Shown here one piece after another: positions 1-6,731 of a stretch of 7,783 bases of DNA. Origin of the DNA: Prosthecobacter sp. (GTDB lineage Bacteria; Verrucomicrobiota; Verrucomicrobiia; Verrucomicrobiales; Verrucomicrobiaceae); NCBI GenBank assembly GCA_020216965.1, contig JAIWOJ010000082.1, positions 1 through 7,783 of the forward strand, given 5' to 3'. Position numbers and translations under genes: made by a program. The stretch's first letter is position 1, and each line of letters begins with the position of its first letter. Under the pieces are notes generated by a model. The model was given only the letters and a program-made list of their open reading frames with translations, searched no databases and was not told the DNA's origin.

Positions 1-545
1 ATTTCCTCCGTCCAGCTCCGCGCTGGCTGAACCCCAGGCGGTAGCCCGGTAAGATCAAAGCTGAGCCTGCGCCGCAGCGTGTGTAGGGCAGCACGCGGGC
101 TCATCTCCAAGCCATCCTGGGCGAGGCGCTGGCGGATAAAAAAATCCACAGGATGGCCTTGGACGGGGGCTTTCACCGGCTTCTCAAAAGACCAATGCTT
201 CCCCCAGACCCCGCCCTCTTTCACCCAGCGCTCCAGCAGTGCCACCTGCTCTCGCGTCAGCGGTGGTTTATGGGACTTCGGCGGTGGCATGACCTCATCG
301 GCGTCCTGCGTCTTGATGCGGGCGATCAGCTCGCTGAGCTCTGGCTTCCCCGGCTGCATCACGGCCAGCGCTCCTTCACGCGTGTCTAGCCGCAGGTCCG
401 CTTTCCGATGCGCATCATCCTGGCCGTGGCAGCTCAGGCAGTTCTCTGAAAGGATCGGCAAGATTTCGCGGCTGAAATGCACCGGCTCTGCCAGCAGCAT
501 GGCGCTGCTGCTGATCGTATAGAAAACAAAGACTCGGGTCTGCAT
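1..545 (-). CDS. PSCyt1/DUF1549-type exported cytochrome protein, N-terminal part (runs off window)
   Basis: Reading the minus strand from ATG at 545 gives 181 codons with no stop before the window edge, so the C-terminus is missing. Residues 1-19 form a short hydrophobic export signal ending near MLLA. A heme-attachment motif C-L-S-C-H lies at residues 36-40, and M86 in the D-E-V-M-P-P-P motif is the likely distal heme ligand; together these are typical of the planctomycete cytochrome c (PSCyt1) domain. After a W-rich linker, residues from about 130 onward (V-D-F-F-I-R-Q-R-L, then R-R-L-S-F-D-L-T-G-L-P-P) match the start of DUF1549. Full-length relatives usually continue into DUF1549 and DUF1553 and often sit beside a DUF1501 gene, which would lie left of the window. 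An in-frame TAG upstream limits the start to this ATG or a TTG three codons earlier. No Shine-Dalgarno is visible. Role: periplasmic redox protein of unknown substrate. Confidence 0.9.
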   Translation of the reverse strand, partial: MQTRVFVFYTISSSAMLLAEPVHFSREILPILSENCLSCHGQDDAHRKADLRLDTREGALAVMQPGKPELSELIARIKTQDADEVMPPPKSHKPPLTREQVALLERWVKEGGVWGKHWSFEKPVKAPVQGHPVDFFIRQRLAQDGLEMSPRAALHTLRRRLSFDLTGLPPGVQPARSWTEE

Positions 546-716
546 AAAACGCAATGCGCCAGACTACGCGCCAATGCCACGACGACAGTCTGCTATGCCT
601 TTGGACTATTCTGGCAGCCAGCCGCCATCACCAAAGCACCAAAACTCGCCCCCAAGGCATGAGGCACCAGCCCCCACACCCCGTAATCCTCTACAAAGCC
701 GCCCCGTATCCCCATC
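546..716. other. Divergent intergenic spacer between two cytochrome genes
   Basis: This 171-bp spacer separates the divergent starts at 545 (minus) and 717 (plus), so it must hold both promoters if neither gene is transcribed from farther away. I see no convincing -35/-10 pair, no operator-like palindrome and no Shine-Dalgarno sequence before either ATG. Short ORFs that cross it have no recognisable content. Confidence 0.5.
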
Positions 717-3700
717 ATGCGCCTCCTCTCATCTGTCCTCTCGGCCCTATCCGTCGCATCCATCCTATCCGCCCAGCCGGTCACGAAGAAGCTCGACCTC
801 CTCGAAGTCATCCAATCCGGAGCGGTGGAATACCATGTGAACCCCAAGATGGACTTCCATGACGACCCTAAGGACATCTGGACCTTTGCCCCAGACGGCA
901 CGCTCGTGGTCAGCGGTCGCGGCTACGGCTACGTCGCCACCAAGGAAAACTACCGCGATTACCACCTTGTCATCGAATTCAAATGGGGCACGAAGACCTG
1001 GGGGGCCCGTGAAAAGAAGGCCAAGGACAACGGCATCCTCCTCCACGCCTACGGCCCGCACGGTGCCTACGGCGATACCTGGATGGCCAGCATCGAGGCG
1101 CAGATCATTGAGGGTGGTGTGGGCGATATCCTCGTGCTCTCCCCCACCCCTGAGCTCACGACATCTCTCTCTGCCGAGTTCACGCTCGACCGCGACAAGG
1201 AGAAAATTTGGAAGAAGGGCGAGCCACGCCAGACTGTGACCAAAGGCCGCATCAACTGGAAAGGCCGGGATGAGGATTGGACGGACACCGTGGGTTTCCG
1301 CGGTAAAAACGATGTCGAAAGCCCGCCTGGCGAGTGGAACCGCCTCGAAGTCATCGCCAAGGGCGACACGCTGCAATACTTCGTCAATGGGGCGCTGGTG
1401 AATGAGGCCTTCGATTGCAAACCCAGCGAGGGCAAGGTGCTGCTGCAGACCGAGGGCGCGGAGATGATCGTGCGCCGCTATGAGCTGTATCCTCTCGGCG
1501 AATTCAAAGAAAAATGGTCTGCCATTCAGGCCAGCGGCGGCAGCGACATCGGCGCGGTGCGAGACGGTCAGGACAAACCGCTCTCACCCGAGGAAAGCCG
1601 GAAGCGTATTCAGCTCGACGGACCTTATGAAGTCCAGCTCGTCGCCGCCGAGCCGCTCGTGCTTGATCCCGTAGAATGCACCTGGGATGAAAAAGGCCGC
1701 CTCTTCGTCGCCGACATGCGCGACTACCCGCTCGGCCCGCCGAATCCTGGCGATCCCTGGCTCTCCCGCATCCAGCTCCTCACCGATGAGGATGGCGATG
1801 GCCGCATGGACAAAGCCGTGACCTTTGCCGACCAGATGGACAACGTGCAGGGCCTCCTCCCCTACGACGGCGGCCTCATCGCCACCACGCGCAGCCAGAT
1901 CCTCTTCCTCAAAGACACCGACGGCGACAACAAGGCCGACCTCATCAAACCCCTCATCCGCGGCTTCAATCCGAGGCATAGCCAGCTCCAGGTCAGTGCC
2001 CCACGCTGGGGACCCGATGGCTGCGTGCATTTCAACAACGGCCTCGACACCCGCGAGATCTATCCCGCCGATGCGCCCACGAAGGTCGTTGGCGTCCCAG
2101 GTTCCAATTTCAAATGGAACCCCAAGACCGGCGAGATCACCCCCACCGGCGGCAAGGGCCAATACGGCGGCGCATTCGACGACTACGGCCATCATTTCTA
2201 CTGCTCCAACCGCAATCCCATCATGTTCACCGTCATGCCCTGGGAGGCCATGAGCAGGAACCCACATGCCGGCATCACTCAGAATTATGAAGACATCGCC
2301 CCGGCTGGCGCGGAAACCCGCGTCTATCCGCTGCAAATCACGCACACCACCGCCGATGCCCATGCGGGCACCAACACCGCGTGCAGCGGCCTTGGTGTCT
2401 ATCGCGGCAGCCTCATGCCCGAGCTGCGCAACAACGTCTTTGTCCCCGATCCCACCGGCCAACTCATCACCCGCTACAAGATCGAGCCCAACGGCGCTTC
2501 CCTCAAAGCCACCCGCGTCGGTGACCGCACCGAGTTCTTCCGCAGCAGCGACGAATGGTGCCGCCCAGTGAACTTCACCACCGGCCCCGACGGAGCCATC
2601 TACATCTGCGACATCTACCGCCGCTGGATCGACCACGCCCGCTTCTTTCCCGAGGAGTTCGTCAAAACCCACGACATGCGCCAGGGCGAAAACCACGGCC
2701 GCATCTGGCGTGTGGTGCCGAAGAGTAGTCTCGGGCTTCAGCCTGCCAAATCAATCGCCAGCACAGACGGGCTAAAGCCCGGAAATACACTGCCCGAGCA
2801 CCCCGAACGCGCCCTCTTCCTCAAAATCCCCAGCATCACCGACACCAAGGAACTCGCCGCCATTCTCACGAAGCACAGCCAAGACCCATGGATGGCCAAA
2901 ATGATCGCCAGTGCTGCCGCGAAGAACATGGGCCGTATCCTCAGCCAACTCGGCGAGAGCTACTTCGCCACGTTTGATGGTACCAAGAGCGACACCATCC
3001 GCACCTTCGCCGCCGGTTCACTCGCCGATGCCGATGCGGCTGACATCGCCGCGCTGCTTACGCTTCTCCAAAAACAACCCGGCGAACTCCTCTGGTGGAA
3101 GCCCGCCTTGCTCCAAGGCCTCGCGAAGCTGCCCAAAGGCCATGAAGACGCCGCCAAAGAGATCGCCGCCCTGCAATCGAAGATCGACAGCATCGTCGCC
3201 GACACCGCCGCGCCGGTCGATCAGCGCCTCGCCGTGCTGCCCTTGCTCGCCTCGCGGAAATGGGCCGTGGTCGAGCCCATGGTCAAAGACCTGCTCACCA
3301 GCGTGCAGCCGCCCACCATCACCGCCGCCACTATCGCGCTACTGAAAAAATATCCCGCAACCACCACCTCCGGCCTGCTTTACGAACTCCTGCCCAAGGC
3401 CGGCCCCACGCTCAAACGCGAGCTCGTCGCCATCCTCATCGCCAACTCCACCACCGCCCTTGACCTCCTCAAGCGCATGGACAAAGGCGAGTTCCCGCCC
3501 GCCTGGGTCGATATCGAAAAACGCTGGGGCTTCCAGCGTGGCAAAGGCGAGATGGCCGAACTCGCCAAAAAACTCTTTGGCGAGGCAAACACAGATCGCG
3601 CCAAGGTCGTCACCAGCTACCTTGACGCCGCCAAAAAGCCCGGCGACGCCAAAAAAGGCCAGCAACTCTTCGCTACCCTCTGCATCACCTGCCACAAGCA

Positions 3701-4043
3701 CGGCCAGCTCGGCGTCGATGTCGGCCCGCCGCTTTCCGACGTCAAAGTGAAGCCCCCCGAAGCCCTCCTCAGCGACATCCTCGACCCCAATCGCATGTTC
3801 GAAGCCCGCTGGAGCGCCTACACCATCGAGACCACAGACGGCCGCACGCTCAGCGGCCTCATCCAAAGCGAGACCGCTGACGCGATCGTGCTCACCATGA
3901 TGGGCGGTGTTAAAGAATCCCTCCCCCGCAGCGCCATCAAAGACATGAAATCCCTCGACCGCACCCTCATGCCCGACGGCCTCGAAGCCGCCATTAGCAA
4001 GGAGCAGATGAGTGACTTGATCGCGTTCTTGCTCGGGAAATGA
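717..4043 (+). CDS. Exported PVC-type heme protein: DUF1080 + TIGR02604 dehydrogenase-like + helical repeats + TIGR02603 CxxCH domain
   Basis: This is a 1108-residue protein. Residues 1-19 look like a signal peptide (cleavage after L-S-A). Residues about 25-262 form a DUF1080 (LamG-like, 3-keto-disaccharide hydrolase family) domain with the G-E-W-N-R-L-E motif at 205-211. Residues about 290-665 resemble the TIGR02604 membrane-bound-dehydrogenase-type beta-propeller and include two calcium-loop-like motifs, D357-E-D-G-D-G-R-M-D365 and D400-T-D-G-D-N-K-A-D408. An alpha-helical, HEAT-like stretch follows (about 700-960). The C-terminus is the TIGR02603 heme domain, with C989-I-T-C-H993 and likely ligand M1085 in L-M-P-D-G-L-E. 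The inferred role is a periplasmic or membrane-associated carbohydrate dehydrogenase passing electrons to its own c-type heme; the substrate is unknown. ATG 717 is the first start after an in-frame TAA at 684. Residues 672-689 are encoded by REP-like palindromes, apparently tolerated in a linker. The gene is divergent from the PSCyt1 gene and convergent with the LysR gene. Confidence 0.93.
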   Translation: MRLLSSVLSALSVASILSAQPVTKKLDLLEVIQSGAVEYHVNPKMDFHDDPKDIWTFAPDGTLVVSGRGYGYVATKENYRDYHLVIEFKWGTKTWGAREKKAKDNGILLHAYGPHGAYGDTWMASIEAQIIEGGVGDILVLSPTPELTTSLSAEFTLDRDKEKIWKKGEPRQTVTKGRINWKGRDEDWTDTVGFRGKNDVESPPGEWNRLEVIAKGDTLQYFVNGALVNEAFDCKPSEGKVLLQTEGAEMIVRRYELYPLGEFKEKWSAIQASGGSDIGAVRDGQDKPLSPEESRKRIQLDGPYEVQLVAAEPLVLDPVECTWDEKGRLFVADMRDYPLGPPNPGDPWLSRIQLLTDEDGDGRMDKAVTFADQMDNVQGLLPYDGGLIATTRSQILFLKDTDGDNKADLIKPLIRGFNPRHSQLQVSAPRWGPDGCVHFNNGLDTREIYPADAPTKVVGVPGSNFKWNPKTGEITPTGGKGQYGGAFDDYGHHFYCSNRNPIMFTVMPWEAMSRNPHAGITQNYEDIAPAGAETRVYPLQITHTTADAHAGTNTACSGLGVYRGSLMPELRNNVFVPDPTGQLITRYKIEPNGASLKATRVGDRTEFFRSSDEWCRPVNFTTGPDGAIYICDIYRRWIDHARFFPEEFVKTHDMRQGENHGRIWRVVPKSSLGLQPAKSIASTDGLKPGNTLPEHPERALFLKIPSITDTKELAAILTKHSQDPWMAKMIASAAAKNMGRILSQLGESYFATFDGTKSDTIRTFAAGSLADADAADIAALLTLLQKQPGELLWWKPALLQGLAKLPKGHEDAAKEIAALQSKIDSIVADTAAPVDQRLAVLPLLASRKWAVVEPMVKDLLTSVQPPTITAATIALLKKYPATTTSGLLYELLPKAGPTLKRELVAILIANSTTALDLLKRMDKGEFPPAWVDIEKRWGFQRGKGEMAELAKKLFGEANTDRAKVVTSYLDAAKKPGDAKKGQQLFATLCITCHKHGQLGVDVGPPLSDVKVKPPEALLSDILDPNRMFEARWSAYTIETTDGRTLSGLIQSETADAIVLTMMGGVKESLPRSAIKDMKSLDRTLMPDGLEAAISKEQMSDLIAFLLGK
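2732..2781. repeat. Pair of REP-like palindromes inside the coding sequence
   Basis: Two related 14-bp palindromes, CGGGCTTCAGCCTG (2732-2745) and CGGGCTAAAGCCCG (2768-2781), lie 22 bp apart. Each has a 6-bp stem around a 2-base centre; the left one has one G-T wobble. They are translated in frame as residues 672-689 of the heme protein, a low-complexity stretch that falls between the propeller and the helical repeats. The paired-palindrome layout resembles bacterial REP/BIME elements. No second complete copy is in the window, so calling it a dispersed genomic repeat is inference. Confidence 0.55.
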
Positions 4044-4088
4044 GCGGAGAGAATTGGCAAGTGAACTAGGCTCTCCCATAATCTGAGG

Positions 4089-4130
4089 TTCCGGCAGGCT
4101 AAAGTGTCCGCATTCCTGGACGAATCGGAA
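4089..4130. repeat. Nested inverted repeat between convergent genes
   Basis: The 94-bp gap between the convergent heme-protein and LysR genes contains an outer inverted repeat TTCCG (4089-4093)/CGGAA (4126-4130) enclosing an inner GTCC (4106-4109)/GGAC (4118-4121). The left side includes GGCAGGCTAAAG (4093-4104), which matches the reverse complement of the palindrome edge in the heme gene (2736-2747) with one mismatch. It could be a decayed REP-like unit or a weak bidirectional terminator. No T-tract follows on either strand, so I do not call it an intrinsic terminator. Confidence 0.3.
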
Positions 4131-4137
4131 GGCGGGT

Positions 4138-5058
4138 TCACTCCTGCGATTCGATTCTTTTCCCTACCTCTTCGCAAAGACCGATAAAAGTGCGCTCGGG
4201 GAGATTCATAGGACGACCTTTTAGCGTCGAAACGACCCAACGGCGTCGAAGTTTCCCTTTGGGAAGAGGAAGCGATACCAGTTGCCCTGATTCAATCTCA
4301 GTCCTTGCGATCCACTGTGCAGCAATCGCGACACCTAGGCCAAGTTTGGCGAGTTCTTTAATGGCCTCTGAGCTGCCGAGCTCAATGAAGTTATTCAGCC
4401 GCACCCCCTGCTTCATGAAATAATCCTGCGTGAGTGCGAAGTTGAGGCTGTTGCGGCTGGCAACGATGAAAGTTTCGTTTGCGGCTTCTTTGATCTTAGG
4501 AGCCTTCTGCGCCCACGGATGTAGCGGTGAGACTAGGAACTCTAGCTCATCCTCAAAGATAGAGTGGCAACTGAGTTTGGCTGTTTCTGCCGGTTTAAGG
4601 CTGACTGCAATGTCCACCTGGTTTTTTTCAAGCTTCTCAATCGTATCGGGTGTCTCACCGCAGACGACTTTGATTTCATATAGCGGGAAGCTTTCTTTGA
4701 ACTCACGAAATACCGTCGGCAGGATGAACTGCGCTGCGGCAGTGGTGCAGCCGATGCGCAGCTTGCCGCGCGGTGTCTGATCCAGCGTACTAAGGATGCT
4801 CCTCGCTGCGCTCATGCTTTGCAGGATGTTCTCGGCGTGTGGTAGCAGCTCGCGGCCAGCGTGTGTGAGGTGCACGCTCTTCCCCTGGCGATGGAATAGC
4901 TGAGTATTGAGGTCGTTTTCCAGCGATTTGATGGCGTGACTAATGGCACTCTGTGTGAGGTGCAGCTCACGCCCTGCTTGCGTGAAGCTGCCGCTGCGGG
5001 CGAGGCAGATGAAGGCGCGGAGCTGGCGGGAATCGATAGCTTGTTCCATGAATGCCAT
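4138..5058 (-). CDS. LysR-type transcriptional regulator
   Basis: This is a 306-residue protein of the normal LysR-family length. The N-terminal winged helix-turn-helix spans about residues 11-70; the recognition region is L-T-Q-S-A-I-S-H-A-I-K-S-L-E at 34-47, followed by the wing around residues 55-70. The effector-binding domain (about 95-300) begins with G-K-L-R-I-G-C and carries the L-G-S-S-E-A-I-K-E-L-A-K-L-G-L-G-V-A motif seen in the CbbR/CysL-like branch. It is a cytoplasmic DNA-binding regulator; the effector is not identifiable. Translation may start at ATG 5058 or at the ATG three codons in (5049), which gives a more usual N-terminus; neither has a clear ribosome binding site. It diverges from the nasS-like gene across 84 bp, the classic LysR layout, so it probably controls that gene and itself. 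No truncation is seen, unlike its partner. Confidence 0.93.
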   Translation of the reverse strand: MAFMEQAIDSRQLRAFICLARSGSFTQAGRELHLTQSAISHAIKSLENDLNTQLFHRQGKSVHLTHAGRELLPHAENILQSMSAARSILSTLDQTPRGKLRIGCTTAAAQFILPTVFREFKESFPLYEIKVVCGETPDTIEKLEKNQVDIAVSLKPAETAKLSCHSIFEDELEFLVSPLHPWAQKAPKIKEAANETFIVASRNSLNFALTQDYFMKQGVRLNNFIELGSSEAIKELAKLGLGVAIAAQWIARTEIESGQLVSLPLPKGKLRRRWVVSTLKGRPMNLPERTFIGLCEEVGKRIESQE

Positions 5059-5074
5059 TCATACATCATGTGAA
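5058..5074. promoter_or_regulatory. Candidate LysR operator in the divergent spacer
   Basis: A short dyad, TTCA (5058-5061) - 9 bp - TGAA (5071-5074), overlaps the start of the LysR gene in the 84-bp divergent spacer. LysR-type regulators normally bind imperfect dyads with a T-N11-A core in such spacers. This one has similar size but not the exact spacing, and four-base arms can occur by chance. It is the best dyad I found there. Confidence 0.2.
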
Positions 5075-5142
5075 AAACATTGCGCTTCATTTCTGCATGG
5101 ATCTGGCACGCTGGCACTGCGGATGCTGAATGGTAGAGCGTC

Positions 5143-5910
5143 ATGCCAAACGCCGCTTCCTGTTCCAAAGCCACCCTTAGTGGGGTCGTGCAGCCGGTGC
5201 GCATCGGGTTCATCCCGCTTGCCGATTGTGCCCCGCTGCTCGTCGCGCGGAGCCGGGAGCTGTTCCGCAAACATGGCGTTCGAGTCGAGTTAAGTTGTGA
5301 GGTCGGATGGGCCACCATTCGGGAAAAGCTGCTCTACGGCCAGGTGGATGCCGCCCATGCTATCGCTGGCCTCGCTCTGGCGATGCGCCTGGGCCTCAGC
5401 ACACCGCCATGCCGCGTGGTGGCCCCATTCGTCTTCAATCTGCATGGCAACGCGATAACCCTCAGCCGCGATCTTTGGAACCGCGGCGTGCGCGATGCCA
5501 CGAGCTTAAAAAAGCTCATTCGCAGCAGCACCAGCAGGAAGTTCACCTTTGGCATGGTGTCTCGCTATGCCACGCACTTCTTTCTGCTGCGCCAGTGGTT
5601 GATCGCGGCTGGCATTGATGTGGAAAAGGAGGTGCGCATCGTCGCCCTGCCGCCAACGCATATGGCATCCAGCCTCGAAGCGGGCCTCATTGATGGCTAC
5701 TGTGTCGGCGAGCCTTGGAATTCCTTTGCCGTGGAGCGCGGCACCGGCTGGATCGCTGCGACGAGCGAGCAACTCGCACCTTCACATCCCGAGAAAGTGC
5801 TGCTCACGAAGAAGCTTTTTTGTGTTCAGTCCACGAGGACATACTTCACCTCCTTGACCTGGTGGCGCTTCATTTCGGCTTCGACGAGCGCGATGAAGGC
5901 GGGCCATTGA
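5143..5910 (+). pseudogene. Truncated NasS/NrtA-like nitrate-binding protein
   Basis: Residues about 18-225 read as an NrtA/CmpA/NasS-family ligand-binding fold: V-R-I-G-F-I-P-L-A-D at the start, then W-A-T-I-R-E-K-L-L-Y-G-Q-V-D-A-A-H-A, N-L-H-G-N-A-I-T-L-S, and the hallmark C-V-G-E-P-W-N-S near residue 189. The N-terminus (M-P-N-A-A-S-C-S-K) is not a signal peptide, so it resembles the cytoplasmic nitrate/nitrite sensor NasS more than the exported transporter protein NrtA. Family members are near 390-400 residues. Here homology ends after H-P-E-K-V-L-L-T-K-K-L-F (about residue 226, base 5820), and the last 29 codons are merely antisense to the neighbouring minus-strand gene. The missing third includes part of the second lobe, so nitrate sensing is probably lost. 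The intact divergent LysR gene suggests it was once a regulated unit. Truncation by a prophage or recombination junction is inferred. Confidence 0.82.
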
Positions 5911-6368
5911 TCGGGCGGAATGGTCTGGCAGCCGAGGGAACTGGTAGTCGTCCGGCCGCCACGGTGGATATTGATGCCAAACCAGCCCGTCTCCTCTCCT
6001 GCCTGGTCACGGATGACGGTGACGGGTGCCGCCTGCACCAGGGCGCGGTATTGCTGGTCCTTAGGTTTGCTCAGGCCGTGGATGCCGAGCTTGTAACTCC
6101 ACACGCCTGGCTTGAGGGTGGCGATGGCCTTTCGGTGGACGCTGGGGTCGGTGTTGCCGTTGAAGGTGACAAAGGCGGTCGGGCTGACCACGATCAGCGC
6201 GTCGTCGTAGATCCCACGGTCGTTCCGGCCTGGTTGCCCCATCGAATCGCGGTAGTAGCCCCGTCGCCCGATGATGGCCACGGTGGCACTGGTCTTATGG
6301 GCTCGGAGGATCTGCTCAACCGTTGGGCGGTCGATCTTGGGGCGGGCAGGAGGCAGCAGGGCGCTCAT
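5826..6368 (-). CDS. Phage-type L,D-transpeptidase-like (YkuD-like) protein, candidate lysis enzyme
   Basis: This 180-residue protein has no signal peptide or membrane segment. Its conserved core starts at G-Y-Y-R-D-S-M-G (about residue 37) and includes N-D-R-G-I-Y-D-D-A and F-N-G-N-T-D-P-S. The key part is I-N-I-H135-R-G-G followed by S-S-L-G-C147-Q-T, a His...Gly-Cys arrangement like the catalytic His/Cys of YkuD-type L,D-transpeptidases, though the spacing is shorter than usual. I recognise the overall pattern from uncharacterised phage and prophage proteins found near holins. A role in cleaving or remodelling peptidoglycan during lysis is therefore likely but inferred. An in-frame TGA six codons upstream fixes ATG 6368 as the earliest ATG. 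The stop lies only about 5 bases from the break in the nasS-like gene. It is the last gene of the minus-strand set. Confidence 0.7.
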   Translation of the reverse strand: MSALLPPARPKIDRPTVEQILRAHKTSATVAIIGRRGYYRDSMGQPGRNDRGIYDDALIVVSPTAFVTFNGNTDPSVHRKAIATLKPGVWSYKLGIHGLSKPKDQQYRALVQAAPVTVIRDQAGEETGWFGINIHRGGRTTTSSLGCQTIPPDQWPAFIALVEAEMKRHQVKEVKYVLVD

Positions 6369-6549
6369 GCTTGGCGCAGAATGTCAAAAGCTTGTCTTTG
6401 ACTCCCTGGAATGCAGCCACGGCAATGACTCCTTCTGGCGCACGGTATGCAGCTATGACCAAGGCGATCCCCTTCAGGAACTTGTAGAGTCCTCCAGGGA
6501 AAAGAATCCTCAAGCCAACCAAGGCCGTGTGTTCGTTTGTTTTTTTCAT
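6316..6549 (-). CDS. Small hypothetical ORF overlapping the start of the transpeptidase-like gene
   Basis: This 77-codon ORF begins M-K-K-T-N-E-H and contains a moderately hydrophobic stretch (G-L-Y-K-F-L-K-G-I-A-L-V-I-A-A, about residues 20-34). I recognise no family. It would fill the gap upstream of the transpeptidase-like gene, and its last 17 codons overlap that gene in another frame, which could allow translational coupling. Against it, the overlapping tail is proline-rich low-complexity sequence that looks like a shadow of the downstream gene, and no ribosome binding site is in position; the nearest AGGA is about 18 bases away. It may be a small phage protein or chance. Confidence 0.35.
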   Translation of the reverse strand: MKKTNEHTALVGLRILFPGGLYKFLKGIALVIAAYRAPEGVIAVAAFQGVKDKLLTFCAKHERPAASCPPQDRPPNG

Positions 6550-6625
6550 ACGCAGTTGAATTGCAGATCCTGGGTCGTCGGGAGCGGCGGTGTGGAAAGG
6601 TTCTTTAGCCTCCCACAGGAAGCAG

Positions 6626-6645
6626 TCTTGTGCGCTTGGTTGCGC
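6626..6645. repeat. Small hairpin repeat, copy A
   Basis: This 20-bp unit contains GCGC-TTGGTT-GCGC (6632-6645), a 4-bp stem around a six-base centre. It matches copy B (6679-6698) at 18 of 20 positions, and both differences are compensatory changes in the stem. It lies in the spacer between the hicB terminator and the small ORF on the minus strand. It could be an operator half-site pair or an RNA hairpin. Confidence 0.45.
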
Positions 6646-6678
6646 TCATCGTGGACGGTATCTACCAGACCCCACTAT

Positions 6679-6698
6679 TCTTGTGCGGTTGGTTCCGC
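6679..6698. repeat. Small hairpin repeat, copy B
   Basis: This 20-bp unit contains GCGG-TTGGTT-CCGC (6685-6698). It lies 53 bp from copy A, keeps the TTGGTT centre and swaps one base pair of the stem (C-G against G-C). Paired substitution that preserves symmetry suggests selection for the dyad, although with only two copies chance is not excluded. Confidence 0.45.
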
Positions 6699-6717
6699 GT
6701 TTGCATGGCAGGTAAAC

Positions 6718-6731
6718 AAAAAGCCCCGCCT
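6718..6731. repeat. 14-bp direct repeat, left of hicAB
   Basis: AAAAAGCCCCGCCT occurs here and again at 7484-7497, identical and in the same orientation, bracketing the whole hicAB cassette. Each copy is also the T-tract and distal stem arm of a minus-strand terminator, so the match may reflect shared terminator sequence rather than an insertion scar. Confidence 0.7.

Noticed and set aside
79..522. Plus-strand open frame of 147 codons
   Set aside because: It is antisense to the PSCyt1/DUF1549 gene, whose heme motif and conserved blocks are clear on the minus strand.
765..1376. Minus-strand open frame of 203 codons
   Set aside because: It is antisense to the DUF1080 domain, with no recognisable motif or start context.
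1584..2696. Minus-strand open frame of 370 codons inside the large heme gene
   Set aside because: It is antisense to strongly recognisable protein domains, is rich in Gly/Ala/Val/Glu as expected from the complement of GC-rich codons, and shows no family motif.
4046..4076. GGAGAG/CTCTCC hairpin as a terminator for the heme gene
   Set aside because: The stem is only six base pairs with a 19-base loop and no T-tract.
3339..4079. Minus-strand open frame of 246 codons antisense to the heme domain
   Set aside because: Its composition is typical of a shadow frame and it overlaps the conserved CxxCH domain on the other strand.
5104..5118. Short tandem repeat TGGCAC-GC-TGGCAC as an operator
   Set aside because: Two six-base direct copies are too short and lack the dyad expected for a LysR site.
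4812..5318. Minus-strand open frame of 168 codons across the LysR start
   Set aside because: It overlaps both the LysR DNA-binding domain and the NasS-like N-terminus in other frames and has no family character.
5715..6401. Plus-strand open frame of 228 codons
   Set aside because: It is antisense to the transpeptidase-like gene, which has recognisable conserved motifs; the plus frame has none.
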